Shown piece by piece: positions 26,309-35,907 of a stretch of DNA of 64,000 nt (positions within the stretch are counted from its first letter, which is position 1; each line of letters starts with the position of its first letter). Below the pieces are notes generated by a model. It saw only the letters and a list, made by a program, of their open reading frames with translations, was not told the DNA's origin and ran no database searches. Origin of the DNA: CAJGBR01 sp045637425 (GTDB lineage Bacteria > Bacteroidota > Bacteroidia > Bacteroidales > Rikenellaceae); contig JAZTZL010000006.1 of the NCBI GenBank assembly GCA_045637425.1, positions 1 to 64,000 of the forward strand, written 5' to 3'. A program made the position numbers and the translations under genes.

Positions 26309-27094
26309 ATGGAGTGTTGCAAACGACCAATCGGCGTTTTCGATTCGGGAATGGGTGGTTTGTCGGTTTGGCAAGAAATTGTGAAATTGCTGCCTTCCGA
26401 ATCAATCGTCTATTATGGCGATGGAAAAAATTGTCCGTATGGAGAACGATCTCGTGAAGAAGTGATTGGTTTTGTGCAAGATGCCATAGACCTATTCATT
26501 GAAAAAAAGTGCAAGGCTGTAGTTCTTGCCTGTAATGCAGCCACGGCGATGTCAGTGGAATACTTCCGAAAAAGGTATCCCGAGATGATAATCGTCGGTA
26601 TGGAACCGGCTGTGAAGCCTGCTGCGTTGAATTCTCGCAGTGGAAATATCGGAATTCTGGCTACAAAGGCAACGCTTGAGGGAGCATTATTTCGAGAAAC
26701 GTCGCATAAATTCTCGAAAAATGTGAACATAATTTCGAGCGTAGGTGAAGGCTTTGTTGAGTTGGTAGAGGGTGGACTTGAAAATACAGAAGATGCATAT
26801 AATATTGTGCATAAATGTGTTAAGTCTATGTTGGAGGCAGATATTGACCACATAGTCTTGGGGTGTACTCATTATCCGTTTCTTGCTGAGACATTGAAAA
26901 AAGTTATTGGCGATAGAAATATAACGATTGTTAATCCTGCGCCAGCTATTGCGCTTCGAGTCAAGTCGTTACTCGAACAACAAATGATGCTCGAGATGGG
27001 AGATTCGGAGCCTGAGTATTCATTCTATTCGGCTCGTGAAGATGATTACTCTGAAAGATTAAAGTCAAAGGCTATGTCTTTGATTGGTAGATAA
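26309..27094 (+). CDS. murI: glutamate racemase
   Basis: Makes D-glutamate for peptidoglycan. The 261-aa protein has PIGVFDSGMGGLSVW at the start, the two catalytic cysteines in VLACNAATA (about 74) and VLGCTHYPFL (about 183), and the YGDGKNCPYGERS loop. A TTG seven codons upstream extends the frame, but the ATG at 26309 gives the standard N-terminus. It is separated from purL by 27 bases and is likely cotranscribed with it. Confidence 0.95.
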   Translation: MECCKRPIGVFDSGMGGLSVWQEIVKLLPSESIVYYGDGKNCPYGERSREEVIGFVQDAIDLFIEKKCKAVVLACNAATAMSVEYFRKRYPEMIIVGMEPAVKPAALNSRSGNIGILATKATLEGALFRETSHKFSKNVNIISSVGEGFVELVEGGLENTEDAYNIVHKCVKSMLEADIDHIVLGCTHYPFLAETLKKVIGDRNITIVNPAPAIALRVKSLLEQQMMLEMGDSEPEYSFYSAREDDYSERLKSKAMSLIGR

Positions 27095-27135
27095 TTATTT
27101 GTTGTTACTTGAATTAAAACTTTATATATACAAAA

Positions 27136-29712
27136 GTGGTTAAAATTGTTCAGAAAAATAAAAGGGAGACTGTTGCATCTAAAAGAAAAAATAGTTCAAA
27201 ACCCAAGCCAAAAAAGACTGTAAATGAGTCAGTTCTGAAAAGAAGGCGTTGGTTTTGGGGCTTATTGTTGTTTGGTTGTGGCGCGTACATAATCTGTGCA
27301 GTATCGTCATTCTTTTTCTGCTGGAAGGTGGATCAAGCATTTGCAGATTGGGGTGTTGTTTCTACAAATGCTTCAGTAACAAATATTTGTGGCCCTTTTG
27401 GAGCTAAATTAGCTAATACGTTGGTCGCAGATTGGTTTGGAGTGTTCGCCGTTTTGTTGCCTGTGGCAATGTGTGTTATTGCCGTGAAAATTCTGAGAAA
27501 ATCTTATTCGGGAATATTTAAGATTTTGGTTTTGAGCTTATTGGCTACGATTATCGGATCGATAGCAATCGCTTATTTTTGTAACAACTCAATCTGGAAT
27601 TCAAATTTGTTCGGCTACGGACCTGGTGGTGTAGTTGGAGTTGTTGTTTCGAAATGGCTCAGAGGAATAATCGGAGAAGCTGGCGCTGGGTTAGCTATTG
27701 CTTTGCTAATTATGTTGTTAGCGCTATATATTAATGCGGAAAAGACTATCGATTTGTTGGGTAATTTTGGTCGTGGTGTATCGAAGAGTAGCAAAAATGC
27801 AGCACAGTTGGCTACAAAATCTGTGACTTCATTACATATAGGAAAACATTCAGACAATGATAATGAACCTGAAGTAGCTGATGATGAGTCTGATTATGAG
27901 GAATTTGTAGATTCTGAGCAGGAGGATATTGATGATTTCGAGGAAGATTCAGATTTTGAAACATCGGATTCTACTACAGATGATGGGTTGGAATTAGAGA
28001 TAGTTAGAAGTGAGAGTGAGGTGACTTCAACTAATAGTTTAGATGAAGTCGAGTCTGATTCTGATAATAAGGACATTGAAATCGTATCTGTTGAAGATTT
28101 TACTAACGATTTTGTGGTGTCAGAAGGTGGTAATTCTGATGAATTGGTAGTCGATAGATTCCCAAATGAAGAGCAGCTCGATGTTGAAGATATAGATACG
28201 ACTTATGACCACACGCTCGATTTGTCAAAATACAAGAAACCAAGTATCGAACTGCTTGAAGAGCACAGTACTAACGTAGTCGTTTCGTCTGAAGAGCTCC
28301 GGGAAAATAAGAATAAAATTATCGAAACACTCGAGAATTTTAAGATTAAAATAGATAAGATTAAGGCTACGATTGGGCCAACTGTAACTCTGTATGAAAT
28401 TGTTCCTGCAGCGGGCATTAAGATTTCGAAAATCAAAAACCTTGAAAATGATATTGCTTTGAGCCTTGCTGCGCTGGGAATCAGAATTATAGCGCCGATG
28501 CCGGGACGTGGAACAATCGGTATTGAGGTGCCGAACAAGAATCCTGAAGTTGTTTCGATGTTGTCTGTTGTCAAGACGGTGAAGTTTCAGGAGTCTAACT
28601 ATGAGTTGCCGGTTGTGCTGGGCAAAACTATTCAGAATGAGACGTTTATAGTGGACCTCGTTAAAATGCCGCACTTGCTTATAGCTGGTGCTACGGGGCA
28701 GGGTAAGTCTGTGGGGCTCAATGTATTGCTGACTTCACTGCTGTACAAAAAACACCCATCTGAATTGAAGCTGGTTTTGGTTGACCCCAAAAAAGTGGAG
28801 CTGTCCATTTATGCAAAACTCGAAAAATATTTCTTGGCTAAAATGCCGAGCGAAGATAAGGCGATTATAACTGATACTCAGAAGGTTGTCTATACTCTTA
28901 ATTCTCTATGTATAGAGATGGAGAATAGGTATTCGTTGTTGGAAAAGGCAACTGTGCGTACGGTGAAAGAGTACAACGATAAGTTCTCGAAACGTAAACT
29001 CAATCCAATGCACGGACATAGATATTTGCCTTATATAGTGGTGGTTATAGATGAGTTTGCGGATATGATAATGACTGCTGGTAAAGAGGTTGAGATGCCG
29101 CTTGCATTGTTGGCTCAAAAGGCAAGAGCAGTCGGAATTCACTTGGTTATTGCTACGCAAAGACCTACAACCACGATTATTACCGGAAATATCAAGGCAA
29201 ATTTCCCGACGCGTATTGCGTTCAAAGTTTTCTCGGGAACTGACTCCAAAACAATTCTTGACCAGTCGGGGGCAAATCAACTTATCGGACGTGGTGATTT
29301 GCTTATCTCTGCAGCTGGTGGTGAAATGACCCGTGTGCAGTGTGCATTGGTGGAAACTGCTGAAGTTGAACGTGTTGTGGATTATATTGCTACTCAACAA
29401 AGTTATGCGGCTGCATATGAATTGCCAGAATATAGTGGCGAAGATGGCGATATGTCGGGTGGTTCAATAGATTTGACAAAACGCGACGGATTGTTCGAGA
29501 GGGTTGCGTATATGGTTGTGAGTGAGCAGGTTGGTTCGGTATCGACTGTGCAACGAAAATTCGAAATAGGATATAATCGTGCAGGACGTATTATGGATCA
29601 ACTGCACGTTGCGGGAATCGTAGGTAAGGCTAATGGTAGCAAGCCGAGAGAGGTGCTTATTTCGGACCTCGATACATTGAAACAAATTATTAATAGAATT
29701 GATAATCAATAA
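27136..29712 (+). CDS. ftsK: DNA translocase FtsK
   Basis: Septum-anchored ATPase that pumps DNA and helps chromosome dimer resolution. In the 858-aa protein a very basic N-terminus leads to four membrane segments (about 40-210). A highly acidic linker rich in Asp, Glu and Ser follows (about 237-360). The alpha domain (TLENFKIKIDKIKATIGPTV, GRGTIGIEVPN), Walker A IAGATGQGKSVGLN near 516 and Walker B VVVIDEFADM come next. The C-terminal gamma winged helix (about 777-858, GSVSTVQRKFEIGYNRAGR) recognises polar DNA motifs. The start codon is GTG; no suitable ATG exists near the N-terminus. It is directly followed by a LolA-like gene. Confidence 0.95.
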   Translation: MVKIVQKNKRETVASKRKNSSKPKPKKTVNESVLKRRRWFWGLLLFGCGAYIICAVSSFFFCWKVDQAFADWGVVSTNASVTNICGPFGAKLANTLVADWFGVFAVLLPVAMCVIAVKILRKSYSGIFKILVLSLLATIIGSIAIAYFCNNSIWNSNLFGYGPGGVVGVVVSKWLRGIIGEAGAGLAIALLIMLLALYINAEKTIDLLGNFGRGVSKSSKNAAQLATKSVTSLHIGKHSDNDNEPEVADDESDYEEFVDSEQEDIDDFEEDSDFETSDSTTDDGLELEIVRSESEVTSTNSLDEVESDSDNKDIEIVSVEDFTNDFVVSEGGNSDELVVDRFPNEEQLDVEDIDTTYDHTLDLSKYKKPSIELLEEHSTNVVVSSEELRENKNKIIETLENFKIKIDKIKATIGPTVTLYEIVPAAGIKISKIKNLENDIALSLAALGIRIIAPMPGRGTIGIEVPNKNPEVVSMLSVVKTVKFQESNYELPVVLGKTIQNETFIVDLVKMPHLLIAGATGQGKSVGLNVLLTSLLYKKHPSELKLVLVDPKKVELSIYAKLEKYFLAKMPSEDKAIITDTQKVVYTLNSLCIEMENRYSLLEKATVRTVKEYNDKFSKRKLNPMHGHRYLPYIVVVIDEFADMIMTAGKEVEMPLALLAQKARAVGIHLVIATQRPTTTIITGNIKANFPTRIAFKVFSGTDSKTILDQSGANQLIGRGDLLISAAGGEMTRVQCALVETAEVERVVDYIATQQSYAAAYELPEYSGEDGDMSGGSIDLTKRDGLFERVAYMVVSEQVGSVSTVQRKFEIGYNRAGRIMDQLHVAGIVGKANGSKPREVLISDLDTLKQIINRIDNQ

Positions 29713-29716
29713 TTTG

Positions 29717-30349
29717 ATGAGAAAGAAAATTTTGTTTGTAGTTGCGCTGTTGTTGCCGTTGATGCTCGTTGCTGGAGTAGACAACAGAGTGGCGCAAATG
29801 AGAGCTAAAATCAAGGAATTGAAAAATTATGCGATTGAGTTTTCAACTATAGATAATGATGGCAATGTGTTGATTGATGGACGATTGACGGTTGGAAATA
29901 ATGAAAAATATCATCTCAAAACCAAGTTGGGTGAAGTGTGGTTTGATGGAGAAAATGTATGGAACTATTCTTCCGAGAATAATGAGGTGACTGTGGATAG
30001 AGTTGAAAATCAGACTAATATATTAGCCAATCCTCAGAAGTTGTTGGCACTTGATTGTGAAGATGAAAATCAGATTGAATCCGTAGCGCAAAACGATGAA
30101 GAGGTTGATGGTGTAGAGATGTGGGTGTCGAAAGTGTTGCTCAAAAATGAGGGTGTGAATTTTGAGATTCTACTTTCGATTAACAAAAAGACAGGGTTGC
30201 CTTCAGTGTTGAAAGTTTCGTCGGAGGAGGGCGATTACACGTTTACAATTAAGGTTAAAAAAATCGAAACAAATATCAAGGTGAAAGATTTGGATTTTAA
30301 GTTTGACTCTAAAAAGTATTCAGACGTCGAAATTATCGACTTTAGGTAA
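29717..30349 (+). CDS. LolA-like outer-membrane lipoprotein carrier protein
   Basis: A 210-aa exported protein with signal peptide MRKKILFVVALLLPLMLVAG and a beta-rich half-barrel fold. VWFDGENVWNYSSENNEVTV is the usual LolA core pattern, and the end KVKDLDFKFDSKKY fits the family. It probably carries lipoproteins or related lipids across the periplasm. It starts 4 bases after the ftsK stop, and ftsK followed by a LolA-like gene is a recurrent Bacteroidetes pair. An upstream TTG inside ftsK was rejected in favour of the ATG. Confidence 0.82.
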   Translation: MRKKILFVVALLLPLMLVAGVDNRVAQMRAKIKELKNYAIEFSTIDNDGNVLIDGRLTVGNNEKYHLKTKLGEVWFDGENVWNYSSENNEVTVDRVENQTNILANPQKLLALDCEDENQIESVAQNDEEVDGVEMWVSKVLLKNEGVNFEILLSINKKTGLPSVLKVSSEEGDYTFTIKVKKIETNIKVKDLDFKFDSKKYSDVEIIDFR

Positions 30350-30402
30350 TTTTGCGTCATAGTGTCGAATTTTGCAGCAGAATTGATTATTTTGCCGCAA
30401 AA

Positions 30403-30434
30403 TTTGTTTTTTATGAAAAAATGTAGTAATTTAG
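30403..30434 (+). promoter_or_regulatory. Bacteroidetes-type promoter for gyrA
   Basis: TTTG (30403-30406), 20 bases, then TAATTTAG (30427-30434), one mismatch from TAnnTTTG. It lies about 75 bases before the gyrA ATG. Confidence 0.55.
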
Positions 30435-30511
30435 CAACGTGATTCAGTGGGTGTTTTTGAAATTAAGTACCGCTGGATTAAAGGATTGATTATAAATGTA
30501 TTAATAGATAT

Positions 30512-33022
30512 ATGACTGGAGAAGGCGAAAGAATTATTAAGGTTAATATCGAAGAGAAAATGAAAACCGCTTACATAGACTACTCTATGTCGGTTATCGT
30601 TTCTCGTGCGTTGCCTGATGTTCGTGATGGTCTCAAGCCTGTGCACAGACGCGTGCTATATGGTATGAGCAACGAACTTGGGCTGCATTACGAAAAGGAA
30701 ACAAAGAAATCTGCGAGAATTGTCGGGGAAGTACTCGGTAAATTCCACCCGCACGGAGACTCTTCGGTCTATGAGGCTATGGTGAGAATGGCGCAACCGT
30801 GGTCGTTGAGATACCCGCTGGTGTTTGGTCAAGGTAACTTCGGCTCGAACGACGGCGACCGTGCTGCGGCGATGCGTTATACCGAGGCTAAAATGGAGAA
30901 AATTACAAACGAGGTGCTCGCGGATATTGATAAAGATACAGTTGATTTCCAAAGCAACTTCGATGAATCTATCCTCGAACCTACGGTGTTGCCTACGCGA
31001 ATTCCACTTTTGTTGGTCAATGGAGCGTCTGGTATCGCTGTTGGTATGGCTACGAATATGCCTCCTCACAACTTGGGAGAAGTTATTGACGCAATCTGTG
31101 CATACATAGATAATCCTGATATTGATGTTGATGGATTGATGGAATATGTAAAAGGCCCAGATTTCCCGACAGGCGGTATTATCTACGGAATATCTGGCAT
31201 CAGAGAGGCGTATGAAACAGGTCGAGGTAGAGTCGTTATAAGAGCAAAAACCGAAATAGAACATACAGCTTCAGGACGTGAGTGTATCGTTATTACAGAA
31301 ATACCTTATATGGTCAATAAGTCCGATATGCTGAAGAAGATAGCGGATTTGGCTAACGAAAAGAAAATTGAGGGTATTTCTTATGTGAATGACGAGTCTG
31401 ACCAGAAGGGTATGAGAGGTATCATCATTCTTAAGCACGATGCCGTTGCAAATGTAGTGCTGAACAATCTGTTTAAGTATACTCCGATGCAGACTACATT
31501 CGCAATCAATAATATTGCTTTGGTTGATAAGCGTCCGATGACTCTCGGACTGAAGGATTTGATTAAGAATTTTGTTGGACATCGCCACGAAATTATCCTC
31601 AGACGTACTCGATTCGAACTCAATCAGGCAATGAGGCGTCTGCATATTCTTGAAGGTTTGCTCATTGCACAACAAAATATTGATGAGGTAATCAATATCA
31701 TCAAGTCATCACCTTCACCTGAAGTTGCTAGACAAACGTTGATGGCTCGATTCGGGCTCTCTGAAGAACAGGCTACGGCTATACTCGAAATGAGATTGCG
31801 TCAATTGACTGCTCTCGAACACGATAAGTTGCAGGCTGAACACGATGAACTCGAAAAACTTGTGAACTATCTCAATCAAGTGTTGAGCGATGAAGCGTTG
31901 CAGATGAAGATCGTAAAAGATGAAATGGTCGAAATTCGTGAGAAATATGCCGATGAACGTCGTACAGAAATTGTGGCAAGTGCTAACGAATTTAATCCTG
32001 AAGACTTCTATGCAAATGAAGATGTGGTGATTACAATCTCACATTTGGGCTACATTAAGAGAACTTCGCTCAGCGAATATCGTACTCAAAATAGAGGCGG
32101 AGTGGGAGTGAAGGGCTCATCAACTAGAGATGAAGACTTTATCGAATATATCTACATCGCTTCGATGCACGATACGATGTTGCTGTTCACCGAAAAGGGT
32201 AGATGTCATTGGTTGAAGGTTTACGATATTCCGGAAGGAACTCGCGCATCAAAAGGTCGAGCAGTGCAAAATGTTATCAATATTGCTCCAGACGACAGAA
32301 TTCGTGCTTATCTCAATGTTAAGCAATTGAATGATAAGGAATATGCCGAAAATCACTATGTTGTGATGTGTACTGCAAACGGTATCATCAAGAAAACTTC
32401 GCTGGAAGAGTATTCTCGTCCGAGAACAAACGGTGTGAATGCAATCACGGTTAAAGATGATGATATGTTGCTCACTGCGCTGATTACAAGTGGTAATTCT
32501 GAGATATTGATGGCTGCCCGAAATGGTAAAGCTATCCGATTCCACGAAAGCAATGTCCGAGCAATTGGCCGTACAGGTGTCGGTGTTAAGGGTATCGAAA
32601 TCGATGATGACGATAGAGTAGTTGGAATGATTGCTATCGAACCAGATAAGAAAGATGACATTCTCGTTGTATCTGAAAATGGTTATGGAAAGCGTTCAGA
32701 TCTGGAAGATTACCGAATTACCAATCGTGGCGGTAAGGGTGTAAAGACTATCAATATCACCGAAAAGACAGGTAACTTAGTTGCAATTAAAGCTGTGTCT
32801 GATGAAAATGACCTGATGATTATCAACAAGTCAGGAATCGCAATCAGAATGTCGGTGGATTCGTTGCGAATAATGGGACGTGCTACGCAGGGCGTGAGGG
32901 TAATCAACCTCAGAAGTGGTGACTCGATTGCCTCTGTAGCAGTTGTGCCTGCTCAAGACGAAAAAGATTCAAATGAAACTACAGAAACCGAATCAAACGA
33001 AATAACACAAGAACAAGAATAA
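30512..33022 (+). CDS. gyrA: DNA gyrase subunit A
   Basis: Breaks and rejoins DNA as the catalytic subunit of gyrase. The 836-aa protein has the quinolone region FHPHGDSSVYEAM (the Ser is present; the position equal to E. coli Asp87 is Glu), the active-site Tyr in AAMRYTEAKM (about 123), and a six-bladed C-terminal wrapping domain. That domain includes the GyrA-box-like QNRGGVGVKG and the repeat TNRGGKGVKT, which favours GyrA over ParC. An acidic, Glu/Thr-rich tail follows. gyrB lies 26 kb away. The downstream TPR gene begins 21 bases after the stop. Confidence 0.95.
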   Translation: MTGEGERIIKVNIEEKMKTAYIDYSMSVIVSRALPDVRDGLKPVHRRVLYGMSNELGLHYEKETKKSARIVGEVLGKFHPHGDSSVYEAMVRMAQPWSLRYPLVFGQGNFGSNDGDRAAAMRYTEAKMEKITNEVLADIDKDTVDFQSNFDESILEPTVLPTRIPLLLVNGASGIAVGMATNMPPHNLGEVIDAICAYIDNPDIDVDGLMEYVKGPDFPTGGIIYGISGIREAYETGRGRVVIRAKTEIEHTASGRECIVITEIPYMVNKSDMLKKIADLANEKKIEGISYVNDESDQKGMRGIIILKHDAVANVVLNNLFKYTPMQTTFAINNIALVDKRPMTLGLKDLIKNFVGHRHEIILRRTRFELNQAMRRLHILEGLLIAQQNIDEVINIIKSSPSPEVARQTLMARFGLSEEQATAILEMRLRQLTALEHDKLQAEHDELEKLVNYLNQVLSDEALQMKIVKDEMVEIREKYADERRTEIVASANEFNPEDFYANEDVVITISHLGYIKRTSLSEYRTQNRGGVGVKGSSTRDEDFIEYIYIASMHDTMLLFTEKGRCHWLKVYDIPEGTRASKGRAVQNVINIAPDDRIRAYLNVKQLNDKEYAENHYVVMCTANGIIKKTSLEEYSRPRTNGVNAITVKDDDMLLTALITSGNSEILMAARNGKAIRFHESNVRAIGRTGVGVKGIEIDDDDRVVGMIAIEPDKKDDILVVSENGYGKRSDLEDYRITNRGGKGVKTINITEKTGNLVAIKAVSDENDLMIINKSGIAIRMSVDSLRIMGRATQGVRVINLRSGDSIASVAVVPAQDEKDSNETTETESNEITQEQE

Positions 33023-33043
33023 ATCAATCTAAAAAGTACACAA

Positions 33044-34363
33044 ATGAAAAAGTTAGTTATGTTTTTGGCAGCAATGGCTGTTGTAAGCATTGCGCAAGCA
33101 CAAGTTATCCGTTACAATCCGGCTCAACTTAAGAAAAAAGCTGCTTCAAGTGATGTGAATATTCAAAATCAGAAGAAGGCAGGTAAAGCAAATGTTTGGC
33201 TCGATCGTGCAGATGCTTATTATGAATTGGGTGCTGGTATGATGAACGGTGTTTATTATAATCAGCCTAAACAAGAGGTTTATACTATGGTAGGTAAACC
33301 TGAAAGAACTTGGGAAGCAACTTTAGCAGACGAAACTTATGAAGCAATGAAGTTCAAATACTTTACATTGTTCTTCAAAAATGATAAGGTTGCAACTTGG
33401 TCAATTGATGAAGTGTTCGATGAAAAAGCTCTTGAAAAATCAGTTGAAGCTTATTTGAAAGCTTATGAACTTGATGAAAAACTTGCTCCGAGAATTAAAG
33501 AAGGTTTGGGTAAAATTGCAAACCACTACTTGAACGTAGCACAAGTTATCAGTATTCCGCAAAATAAACTCAAAGATGCTGCTCAAGCATTTGGTAAATC
33601 TTTTGAGGTCGCAAAAAATCAACCTTTGGGACGCATTGATACTTTGTCGGTCTACAATGCAGGTTATATTTCAGTTATAGAACAAGACTATGCAACTGCA
33701 GCTAAGTATCTCCCTATTGCTGAGGAACTTGGTTATCATAAAGATGGTGAAGTTTTCTATTACCTCTACTTTGTGTACAAAGAACTCAATCAGCCTGAAA
33801 AAGCAGATGAAATTATGAAGAAGGGTGCTGCGTTGTATCCGAATAACAAAAATTTGACTGAATTGCTGATTAACTCTTATATGACTAGCGATCGCGATAT
33901 CAACGAAATTTTGGCTGAAATTGACCGCGCTATCGCTAACGACCCGAACAATCCTGCTTTCTATTTCTACAAAGCGATGTTGCTCGATAAGAAGGGTATG
34001 TTGAACGAATCTTTGGAAATGTTCTTGAAGGTTCTCGAATTCCAACCGAACGAATACAACTCAAACTTCAATACAGGTGTAATCTACACTCGTTTGGCAG
34101 AGGCTGCTCGTGAAGAACTCAACGAAATTCCTTACAAAGAAAAGGAAAGATATGAAGCTACTGAAAAGAAAATGGACGACCTCTATTTCCAATCTATTCA
34201 GTACTATGAAAAGGCGTTCGAAGCTGATCCTAACAGCATTGATGCTATGAAGATTTTGAAGAGTACTTATTTCTACTTCCGTGAAAAGAAAGAAGGTATG
34301 ATGGATAAGTACAATAAAATGAATGAAAGACTTGAAAATATCCAACAAAATCTTTCAATGTAA
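33044..34363 (+). CDS. periplasmic tetratricopeptide-repeat protein
   Basis: A 439-aa protein with a Sec signal peptide (MKKLVMFLAAMAVVSIAQAQ, cleavage after AQA). Helical TPR units follow, for example EKSVEAYLKAYELDEKLAPR, DYATAAKYLPIAEELGYHKD, NNPAFYFYKAMLLDKKGML and SIQYYEKAFEADPNSIDAMK. No catalytic domain is seen, so a scaffolding role in the periplasm is likely. It lies 21 bases after gyrA and ends at a bidirectional terminator. The codon bias suggests good expression. Confidence 0.88.
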   Translation: MKKLVMFLAAMAVVSIAQAQVIRYNPAQLKKKAASSDVNIQNQKKAGKANVWLDRADAYYELGAGMMNGVYYNQPKQEVYTMVGKPERTWEATLADETYEAMKFKYFTLFFKNDKVATWSIDEVFDEKALEKSVEAYLKAYELDEKLAPRIKEGLGKIANHYLNVAQVISIPQNKLKDAAQAFGKSFEVAKNQPLGRIDTLSVYNAGYISVIEQDYATAAKYLPIAEELGYHKDGEVFYYLYFVYKELNQPEKADEIMKKGAALYPNNKNLTELLINSYMTSDRDINEILAEIDRAIANDPNNPAFYFYKAMLLDKKGMLNESLEMFLKVLEFQPNEYNSNFNTGVIYTRLAEAAREELNEIPYKEKERYEATEKKMDDLYFQSIQYYEKAFEADPNSIDAMKILKSTYFYFREKKEGMMDKYNKMNERLENIQQNLSM

Positions 34364-34380
34364 TTCATTGTTTAATAAGT

Positions 34381-34417
34381 AAAAAAAGGCCGGACTCACT
34401 GAGTCCGGCTTAATTTT
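34381..34417. terminator. bidirectional terminator between the TPR gene and glmM
   Basis: Stem GCCGGACT / AGTCCGGC with loop CACTG (34388-34408). Six A precede it at 34381 and T-rich bases follow it (34409-34417), so it can stop transcription from both convergent genes. Confidence 0.88.
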
Positions 34418-34432
34418 TATTAGTTAAGTATT

Positions 34433-35809
34433 TTAGCGAATGTTGCTCATTACTTGGTGTGCTAATTCGTTGGCTTGCAATTCTGTTGCAGCCTCGCTAT
34501 ATATGCGAATTATTGGTTCTGTGTTCGATTTGCGAAGATGTACCCAGCCGTCCGAGAAGTCTATCTTTACTCCGTCTATGTCGCAGATCTCTTCATTAGA
34601 GTAAATCTTTTTAACATCTTCCAAAATTTTATCCACATCAATATCTGCAGATAAATCGATGCGGTTCTTTGAAATGAAATACTCGGGGAAACCCTTGCGC
34701 AGTTCTGATAAACTACACCCCTTGTGTGCCAATGAACTCAGAATTAAACCAATTCCAACCAGTGCATCTCGACCATAGTGCAACTCAGGGTAAATTACCC
34801 CACCGTTGCCTTCTCCGCCGATGATTGCACCGGTCTCTTTCATTTTTGTAACTACGTTTACCTCGCCTACGGCTGCAGCCGAGTAGTTGGCTCCGTAGCT
34901 GCGAGTAACGTCGCGCAGCGCTCGTGATGAACTCAGATTTGAAACCGTATTGCCAACAGTGTGTGCAAGAACATAATCTGCAGCAGCCACAAGCGTGTAC
35001 TCCTCGCCAAACATCGAACCATCTTCATTAATCAATGCAAGTCGGTCTACGTCGGGGTCTACGACGATTCCTAAGTCTGCGTGGTGTGCTATGACTGCTT
35101 CTGAAATCTGTGTCAAATTTGCAGGTATAGGTTCCGGATTATGCGCGAATTGACCATCTGGTATGCAGTTCAACTCGATGACTTCGGCTCCGAGTTGGCG
35201 CAACATTTCTGGTACGATGACCCCACCCACAGAATTTACGGCATCAACTACTACTTTGAATTTGCGAGCCTTAATTGCTTCTACATCAACTAATTTCAAA
35301 GCTAAAACCTGTTCGATATGTTGCTGGTTGTATGATGAGTGTTCGAGTACTTTGCCCAGCGAATCAACTTCGGGAAAGATATACGAGTCGCTGTCGGCAA
35401 TAGCTAAAATTCGTTTGCCATCGGCATCAGATAGAAATTCACCCTTCGAATTCAGCAGTTTTAGTGCGTTCCATTGTTTCGGATTGTGGCTGGCTGTAAC
35501 AATAATACCGCCATCTGCCGAGTGTGCCGTAACGGCCATTTCCGTAGTTGGCGTTGATGCCAACCCAATGTTGATAACGTCGATTCCGCAGCCCAATAAT
35601 GTGCCTTCAACAATGGTCGAAACCATTTCTCCCGAGATGCGCGCATCACGGCCGATTACAACTTTTAATCTTTGGGTGTAGTCGCTCTGCTCTTTGAGCC
35701 AAGTAGCATAGGCTGATGCAAATTTAGCGATGTCTATAGGGGTCAGATTCTCGGCAGTTATGCCTCCAATTGTTCCTCTAATACCTGATATTGATTTAAT
35801 AAGTGTCAT
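34433..35809 (-). CDS. glmM: phosphoglucosamine mutase
   Basis: Converts glucosamine-6-phosphate to glucosamine-1-phosphate for UDP-GlcNAc, hence peptidoglycan and LPS. The 458-aa alpha-D-phosphohexomutase has the phospho-Ser loop TASHNPKQWNALKL, the metal loop DPDVDRLALI, the sugar loop GGEGNGGVIYP and the C-terminal phosphate site RKSNTEPIIRIYSE. The family also includes phosphomannomutases; the glmM assignment is by overall resemblance and is likely but not proven. It has its own promoter at 35831-35861. Confidence 0.87.
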   Translation of the reverse strand: MTLIKSISGIRGTIGGITAENLTPIDIAKFASAYATWLKEQSDYTQRLKVVIGRDARISGEMVSTIVEGTLLGCGIDVINIGLASTPTTEMAVTAHSADGGIIVTASHNPKQWNALKLLNSKGEFLSDADGKRILAIADSDSYIFPEVDSLGKVLEHSSYNQQHIEQVLALKLVDVEAIKARKFKVVVDAVNSVGGVIVPEMLRQLGAEVIELNCIPDGQFAHNPEPIPANLTQISEAVIAHHADLGIVVDPDVDRLALINEDGSMFGEEYTLVAAADYVLAHTVGNTVSNLSSSRALRDVTRSYGANYSAAAVGEVNVVTKMKETGAIIGGEGNGGVIYPELHYGRDALVGIGLILSSLAHKGCSLSELRKGFPEYFISKNRIDLSADIDVDKILEDVKKIYSNEEICDIDGVKIDFSDGWVHLRKSNTEPIIRIYSEAATELQANELAHQVMSNIR

Positions 35810-35830
35810 TTTTATCTAAAATTTATAAGG

Positions 35831-35861
35831 CAAACGTACAAAAGTTTTGATAAAATATCAA
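35831..35861 (-). promoter_or_regulatory. Bacteroidetes-type promoter for glmM
   Basis: Minus-strand TACGTTTG (35838-35831) with TTG (35861-35859) at a 20-base spacing, 22 bases before the ATG. Confidence 0.7.
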
Positions 35862-35880
35862 CTCTTTTAATGTATTTTTG

Positions 35881-35888
35881 TATCTTTG
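35881..35888 (+). promoter_or_regulatory. -7 promoter element for the large TPR gene
   Basis: TATCTTTG matches TAnnTTTG 20 bases before the ATG at 35908. No -33 TTTG is seen at standard spacing. Confidence 0.45.
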
Positions 35889-35907
35889 TGGGTCAATTAT
35901 GTGAGTT

